From NCBI GenBank assembly GCA_031400505.1, contig JANNPZ010000078.1:75364-139363 (forward strand): a stretch of DNA of 64,000 nucleotides, written 5' to 3'. Under the pieces are notes generated by a model. That model worked only from the letters and a program-made list of their open reading frames with translations. It searched no databases and was not told the origin of the DNA. Each line of letters starts with the position of its first letter. Position 1 is the first letter of the stretch. Origin of the DNA: JAIYDJ01 sp031400505. GTDB taxonomy: Bacteria; Pseudomonadota; Alphaproteobacteria; Rhodobacterales; Rhodobacteraceae. The position numbers and the translations under genes were made by a program. Shown piece after piece: positions 60,513 through 64,000 of the stretch.

Positions 60513-61397
60513 ATGTCCATTCTCGTCAATTCCAACACCCGCGTAATTTGCCAGGGCTTCACGGGCAGCCAAGGCACGTTCCATTCCGAACAGGCCATCG
60601 CCTATGGCACCAAGATGGTCGGCGGTGTCACCCCCGGCAAAGGGGGCGGCACCCATCTGGACCTGCCGATCTTCGACTCGGTGCATGAGGCGATGGCGGC
60701 CACGCAGGCCAATGCGAGCGTGATCTATGTGCCGCCGCCCTTTGCTGCCGACAGTATCCTCGAGGCGATTGATGCCGAGATGGAGTTGATCGTCTGCATC
60801 ACCGAAGGCATCCCGGTGCTGGACATGATGAAGGTGAAGCGCGCGCTGGCAAATTCGAAATCCCGTCTGATCGGGCCGAACTGCCCCGGCGTGATGACGC
60901 CCGGCGAGTGCAAGATCGGAATCATGCCGGGGTCGATCTTTTCCAAAGGCTCGGTCGGTGTGGTCAGCCGTTCGGGCACCCTGACCTATGAGGCTGTCAA
61001 GCAGACCACCGATGTGGGCCTCGGCCAGTCGAGCGCCATCGGCATCGGCGGCGACCCCATCAAGGGCAGCGAACACATTGATATCCTCGAGATGTTTCTG
61101 GCCGACCCTGAAACCCATTCGATCATCATGATCGGCGAAATCGGCGGCGCCGCCGAAGAAGACGCAGCACAATTCCTCGCCGACGAACGCAAAAAGGGCC
61201 GCTGGAAACCAACCGCTGGCTTCATCGCCGGCCGCACCGCACCTGCAGGGCGCCGGATGGGCCACGCCGGGGCCATCGTCTCGGGCGGCAAGGGCGACGC
61301 GGAAAGCAAGATCGAGGCTATGAAATCTGCAGGCATCATCGTGGCCGACAGCCCCGCGACGCTGGGCGAGGCGGTTCTGAAAGCGATCAAAGCGTAG
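60513..61397 (+). CDS. sucD: Succinyl-CoA synthetase alpha subunit
   Basis: CoA-binding subunit of 294 residues. CoA motif VICQGFTGSQGTFH; the phosphorylated histidine is H251 in RRMGHAGAI. GPNCPGVMTPGECKIGIMPG follows the family. ATG 60513 after GGAGACC. The stop codon TAG at 61395 lies inside a half copy of the CGTAGG repeat. Confidence 0.98.
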   Translation: MSILVNSNTRVICQGFTGSQGTFHSEQAIAYGTKMVGGVTPGKGGGTHLDLPIFDSVHEAMAATQANASVIYVPPPFAADSILEAIDAEMELIVCITEGIPVLDMMKVKRALANSKSRLIGPNCPGVMTPGECKIGIMPGSIFSKGSVGVVSRSGTLTYEAVKQTTDVGLGQSSAIGIGGDPIKGSEHIDILEMFLADPETHSIIMIGEIGGAAEEDAAQFLADERKKGRWKPTAGFIAGRTAPAGRRMGHAGAIVSGGKGDAESKIEAMKSAGIIVADSPATLGEAVLKAIKA

Positions 61398-61415
61398 GTC
61401 GGGGTTTGCCCCGAC
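61393..61415 (+). repeat. Half copy of the CGTAGG repeat at the sucD stop
   Basis: GCGTAGGTCGGGGTTTGCCC then CGAC; the TAG in it is the sucD stop codon. GTCGGGG/CCCCGAC can form a small stem before odhA. Confidence 0.6.
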
Positions 61416-61439
61416 TCACCAACCTTCAAGAGGCACCTC

Positions 61440-64000
61440 ATGACCGAACACTCCCCCACCGCTGCCTTCACAGCCGGCTCTTTCATGGACGGGGCGAATG
61501 CCGAGTACATCGACCAACTGGCGGCGAAACATGCCGCTGACCCGGCCTCGGTCGATGCCGCCTGGGCTGCGTTCTTTGCCTCGCTTGGTGACAGCGAGCA
61601 GGACGCCCGGCGGCAGGCGCAAGGCCCGTCCTGGGCGCGGCGCGATTGGCCGCCGCAGCCGCTGGATGATCTGACGTCGGCGTTGACCGGCGAATGGCCC
61701 GCGGCGGCCCCCGAAGCCAAGGGTGCTGCCAGAAAGATCACCGAAAAGGCGGCCGAAACCGGGGCCTCGGTCAGCCAGGAACAGATCCAGCGCGCCGTTC
61801 TCGACAGCATCCGCGCCATCATGATCATCCGCGCCTACCGTATCCGGGGCCATCTGGCCGCCGACCTTGACCCGCTTGGCATGGCCGCCAAGTCGGCGCA
61901 TCCCGAACTGGACCCCGCGTCCTACGGCTTTACCGACGCTGACATGGACCGCCCGATCTTCATCGACAACGTGCTGGGCCTTGTCCACGCCTCGATGCGC
62001 CAGATCGTCGAGATCGTCAAACGCACCTACTGCGGCACCTTCGCGCTGCAATACATGCATATCTCCAACCCCGAACAGGCGGCCTGGCTGAAAGAGCGGA
62101 TCGAAGGCTACGGCAAGGAAATCGCCTTCACCCGTGAAGGCCGCCGCGCGATCCTGAACAAGCTGGTCGAGGCCGAGGGCTATGAAAAGTTCCTGCATGT
62201 CAAATACATGGGGACCAAGCGGTTTGGTCTGGATGGCGGCGAAAGCCTGATCCCGGCGATGGAGCAGATCATCAAGCGCGGCGGCAATCTGGGCGTGCGC
62301 GAGATTGTCATGGGCATGCCGCACCGTGGCCGCCTGTCGGTTCTGGCCAATGTGCTGATGAAACCTTACCGCGCGATCTTCAACGAGTTTCAGGGCGGCA
62401 GTTTCAAACCCGAAGATGTCGATGGTTCGGGCGATGTGAAGTATCACCTTGGCGCCAGTTCCGACCGCACCTTTGACGGCAACACCGTGCACCTGTCACT
62501 GACGGCGAACCCTAGCCACCTTGAGGCGGTGAACCCGGTGGTTCTGGGCAAGGTCCGCGCCAAGCAAGACCAGATGAGCGATACCGACCGCCATCAGGTG
62601 CTGCCCATCCTGCTGCACGGCGATGCGGCCTTTGCGGGTCAGGGCGTTGTGGCCGAGTGTTTCGGGCTGTCGGGTCTGCGCGGCCACCGCACGGGGGGCA
62701 CGATCCATATTATCGTGAACAACCAGATCGGCTTTACCACTGCGCCCTCGTTCAGCCGCTCTTCGCCCTACCCCACCGACATTGCGCTGATGGTCGAGGC
62801 GCCAATCTTTCACGTCAACGGTGACGACCCCGAGGCGGTGGTCCATGCCGCCCGCGTCGCCATCGAGTTTCGCCAGAAGTTCCACAAGGACGTCGTGCTG
62901 GATATCTTCTGCTATCGCCGCTTTGGTCACAACGAAGGCGACGAGCCGATGTTCACCAACCCCGCGATGTACGCAACGATCCGCAAGCAGAAGACCACGC
63001 TGCAGCTTTACACCGAACGCCTCGTGCGCGACGGCTTGATCCCCGAAGGCGAGATCGAGGATATGAAGGCGGCGTTTCAGGCAAAGCTGAACGAAGAGTT
63101 CGAAGTGGGCCGCGACTACAAGCCGAACAAGGCCGACTGGCTGGATGGCCGCTGGAAGTCGATGACGCCGAAGGATCTCGACAATTATCAGCGCGGCGAC
63201 ACCTGGATCAAACCCGACACGATGGCCGAGGTGGGCGCAGCCCTGACCCGCGTGCCCGAAGGGTTCGATTTGCACAAGACCGTGGCGCGTCAGTTGGATG
63301 CCAAGGCGAAAATGTTCGAAACCGGCAAGGGCTTCGATTGGGCCACGGCAGAGGCTCTGGCCTTTGGCAGCCTCGTGACCGAAGGATTCCCTGTGCGCCT
63401 GTCGGGTCAGGACTGCACGCGCGGCACGTTCAGCCAACGCCACTCGGCCTTTGTCGATCAGACGACCGAGGAACGCCACTACCCGCTGAACCACATCCGC
63501 GCGGGGCAAGCCCGGTATGAGGTGATCGACTCGATGCTGTCGGAATACGCCGTCCTCGGGTTTGAGTACGGCTATTCGCTCTCGGAACCCAACGCGCTCG
63601 TGATGTGGGAGGCGCAGTTCGGCGATTTCGCCAACGGCGCGCAGATCATGTTCGACCAGTTCATCAACTCGGGCGAGTCCAAATGGCTGCGGATGTCGGG
63701 CCTTGTCTGCCTGCTGCCGCACGGCTGGGAAGGTCAGGGGCCGGAACATAGTTCTGCCCGGCTGGAACGGTTCCTGCCGATGTCGGCGCATGACAACTGG
63801 ATCGTGGCGAACTGCACCACACCGGCCAACTACTTCCACATCCTGCGCCGGCAGTTGCACCGCGACTACCGCAAACCGCTGATCCTGATGACGCCGAAAT
63901 CGCTGCTGCGGCATCCGATGTGCACCTCGACCACTGCCGATTTCCTGGACGGATCGACCTTCCACCGCGTGTTGTGGGACGATGCGGAACAGGGACAATC
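61440..64000 (+). CDS. sucA: 2-oxoglutarate dehydrogenase E1 component (3' end beyond window)
   Basis: Thiamin-diphosphate dehydrogenase of the 2-oxoglutarate complex. The first 853 residues are present (full length about 985). The N-terminal E2-binding segment is FMDGANAEYIDQLAAKHAADP. The core has RIRGHLAADLDPLG, VMGMPHRGRLSVLANVL, HGDAAFAGQGVV and the ThDP fingerprint ending in VNNQIGFTT. ATG 61440 with AAGAGG upstream. Third gene after sucC and sucD; E2 and E3 would follow. Confidence 0.98.
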   Translation, partial: MTEHSPTAAFTAGSFMDGANAEYIDQLAAKHAADPASVDAAWAAFFASLGDSEQDARRQAQGPSWARRDWPPQPLDDLTSALTGEWPAAAPEAKGAARKITEKAAETGASVSQEQIQRAVLDSIRAIMIIRAYRIRGHLAADLDPLGMAAKSAHPELDPASYGFTDADMDRPIFIDNVLGLVHASMRQIVEIVKRTYCGTFALQYMHISNPEQAAWLKERIEGYGKEIAFTREGRRAILNKLVEAEGYEKFLHVKYMGTKRFGLDGGESLIPAMEQIIKRGGNLGVREIVMGMPHRGRLSVLANVLMKPYRAIFNEFQGGSFKPEDVDGSGDVKYHLGASSDRTFDGNTVHLSLTANPSHLEAVNPVVLGKVRAKQDQMSDTDRHQVLPILLHGDAAFAGQGVVAECFGLSGLRGHRTGGTIHIIVNNQIGFTTAPSFSRSSPYPTDIALMVEAPIFHVNGDDPEAVVHAARVAIEFRQKFHKDVVLDIFCYRRFGHNEGDEPMFTNPAMYATIRKQKTTLQLYTERLVRDGLIPEGEIEDMKAAFQAKLNEEFEVGRDYKPNKADWLDGRWKSMTPKDLDNYQRGDTWIKPDTMAEVGAALTRVPEGFDLHKTVARQLDAKAKMFETGKGFDWATAEALAFGSLVTEGFPVRLSGQDCTRGTFSQRHSAFVDQTTEERHYPLNHIRAGQARYEVIDSMLSEYAVLGFEYGYSLSEPNALVMWEAQFGDFANGAQIMFDQFINSGESKWLRMSGLVCLLPHGWEGQGPEHSSARLERFLPMSAHDNWIVANCTTPANYFHILRRQLHRDYRKPLILMTPKSLLRHPMCTSTTADFLDGSTFHRVLWDDAEQGQ

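Overview
This window looks like chromosomal DNA of a Rhodobacterales (Rhodobacteraceae/Paracoccaceae) alphaproteobacterium. The evidence is: high GC with GC-rich third codon positions; gene orders typical of that order (cmk-rpsA-ihfB-lapA-trpF-trpB; miaB-phoH-ybeY-corC-lnt-metK-trmB; sdhCDAB next to mesaconyl-CoA hydratase, malyl-CoA thioesterase, mdh and sucCD-odhA); an ethylmalonyl-CoA (EMC) pathway; VPLPA-CTERM secreted proteins; an AppA-like BLUF photosensor; and a SAM/SAH riboswitch in front of metK. I see no rRNA, tRNA, CRISPR array, transposase, phage or plasmid gene.

Layout. 1-2.3 kb: divergent katG (cut by the window edge) and oxyR. 2.3-7.2 kb: a sulfide/persulfide module, with a BigR/SqrR-type ArsR repressor divergent from two YeeE/YedE permease halves, a persulfide-dioxygenase-like hydrolase and a SulP transporter, followed by a nitrilase-family gene broken by one in-frame TAG. 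7.3-11.7 kb: galE, an Rrf2 regulator and ileS, which carries a dispersed intergenic repeat inside its reading frame. 11.9-14.5 kb: a DUF2237 gene and an accessory cluster of three small secreted proteins with extreme Asp/Arg or Asp/Glu/Gly tails plus a membrane-anchored LuxR-type regulator. 14.7-26.9 kb: housekeeping genes (trpB, trpF, lapA, ihfB, rpsA, cmk, aroA, trmB, metK), interrupted by an inserted TetR/SDR pair, a secreted glutathione peroxidase and a Tat-exported metallo-hydrolase. 27-33.8 kb: lnt, corC, ybeY, phoH, an OmpA/lipoprotein pair and miaB. 34-40 kb: a possible glycosyltransferase, an unusual 5'-nucleotidase homologue, pyrD and a RecD-like helicase.

40.5-64 kb is a carbon-metabolism block. 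It holds EMC pathway genes (ccr, ecm, mch, mcl2), the TCA genes sdhCDAB, mdh, sucCD and odhA (cut by the right edge), and accessory genes: two VPLPA-CTERM proteins, a purine nucleoside phosphorylase, an aldo/keto reductase, a BLUF protein, a glycosyltransferase and a lipoprotein inside the sdh operon, and NnrU with DUF1737 inside the mcl2-mch operon. Together these genes would assimilate acetyl-CoA-derived carbon through ethylmalonyl-, mesaconyl- and malyl-CoA and feed succinate and malate into the TCA cycle.

The most interesting signals are regulatory. (1) Two copies of TGTGATCACA with identical 21-bp spacing lie upstream of both sdhC and sucC. (2) The three EMC promoters (ccr, ecm, mcl2) share a two-part architecture, CTGCnnnGCAG plus GCAAn-TTT-type elements. 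(3) A dispersed 30-bp repeat occurs between genes, as a long inverted pair between trpF and trpB, and in frame inside ileS. The acidic-tail cluster and the paired Cys-domain OmpA/lipoprotein operon are the best candidates for undescribed protein systems.
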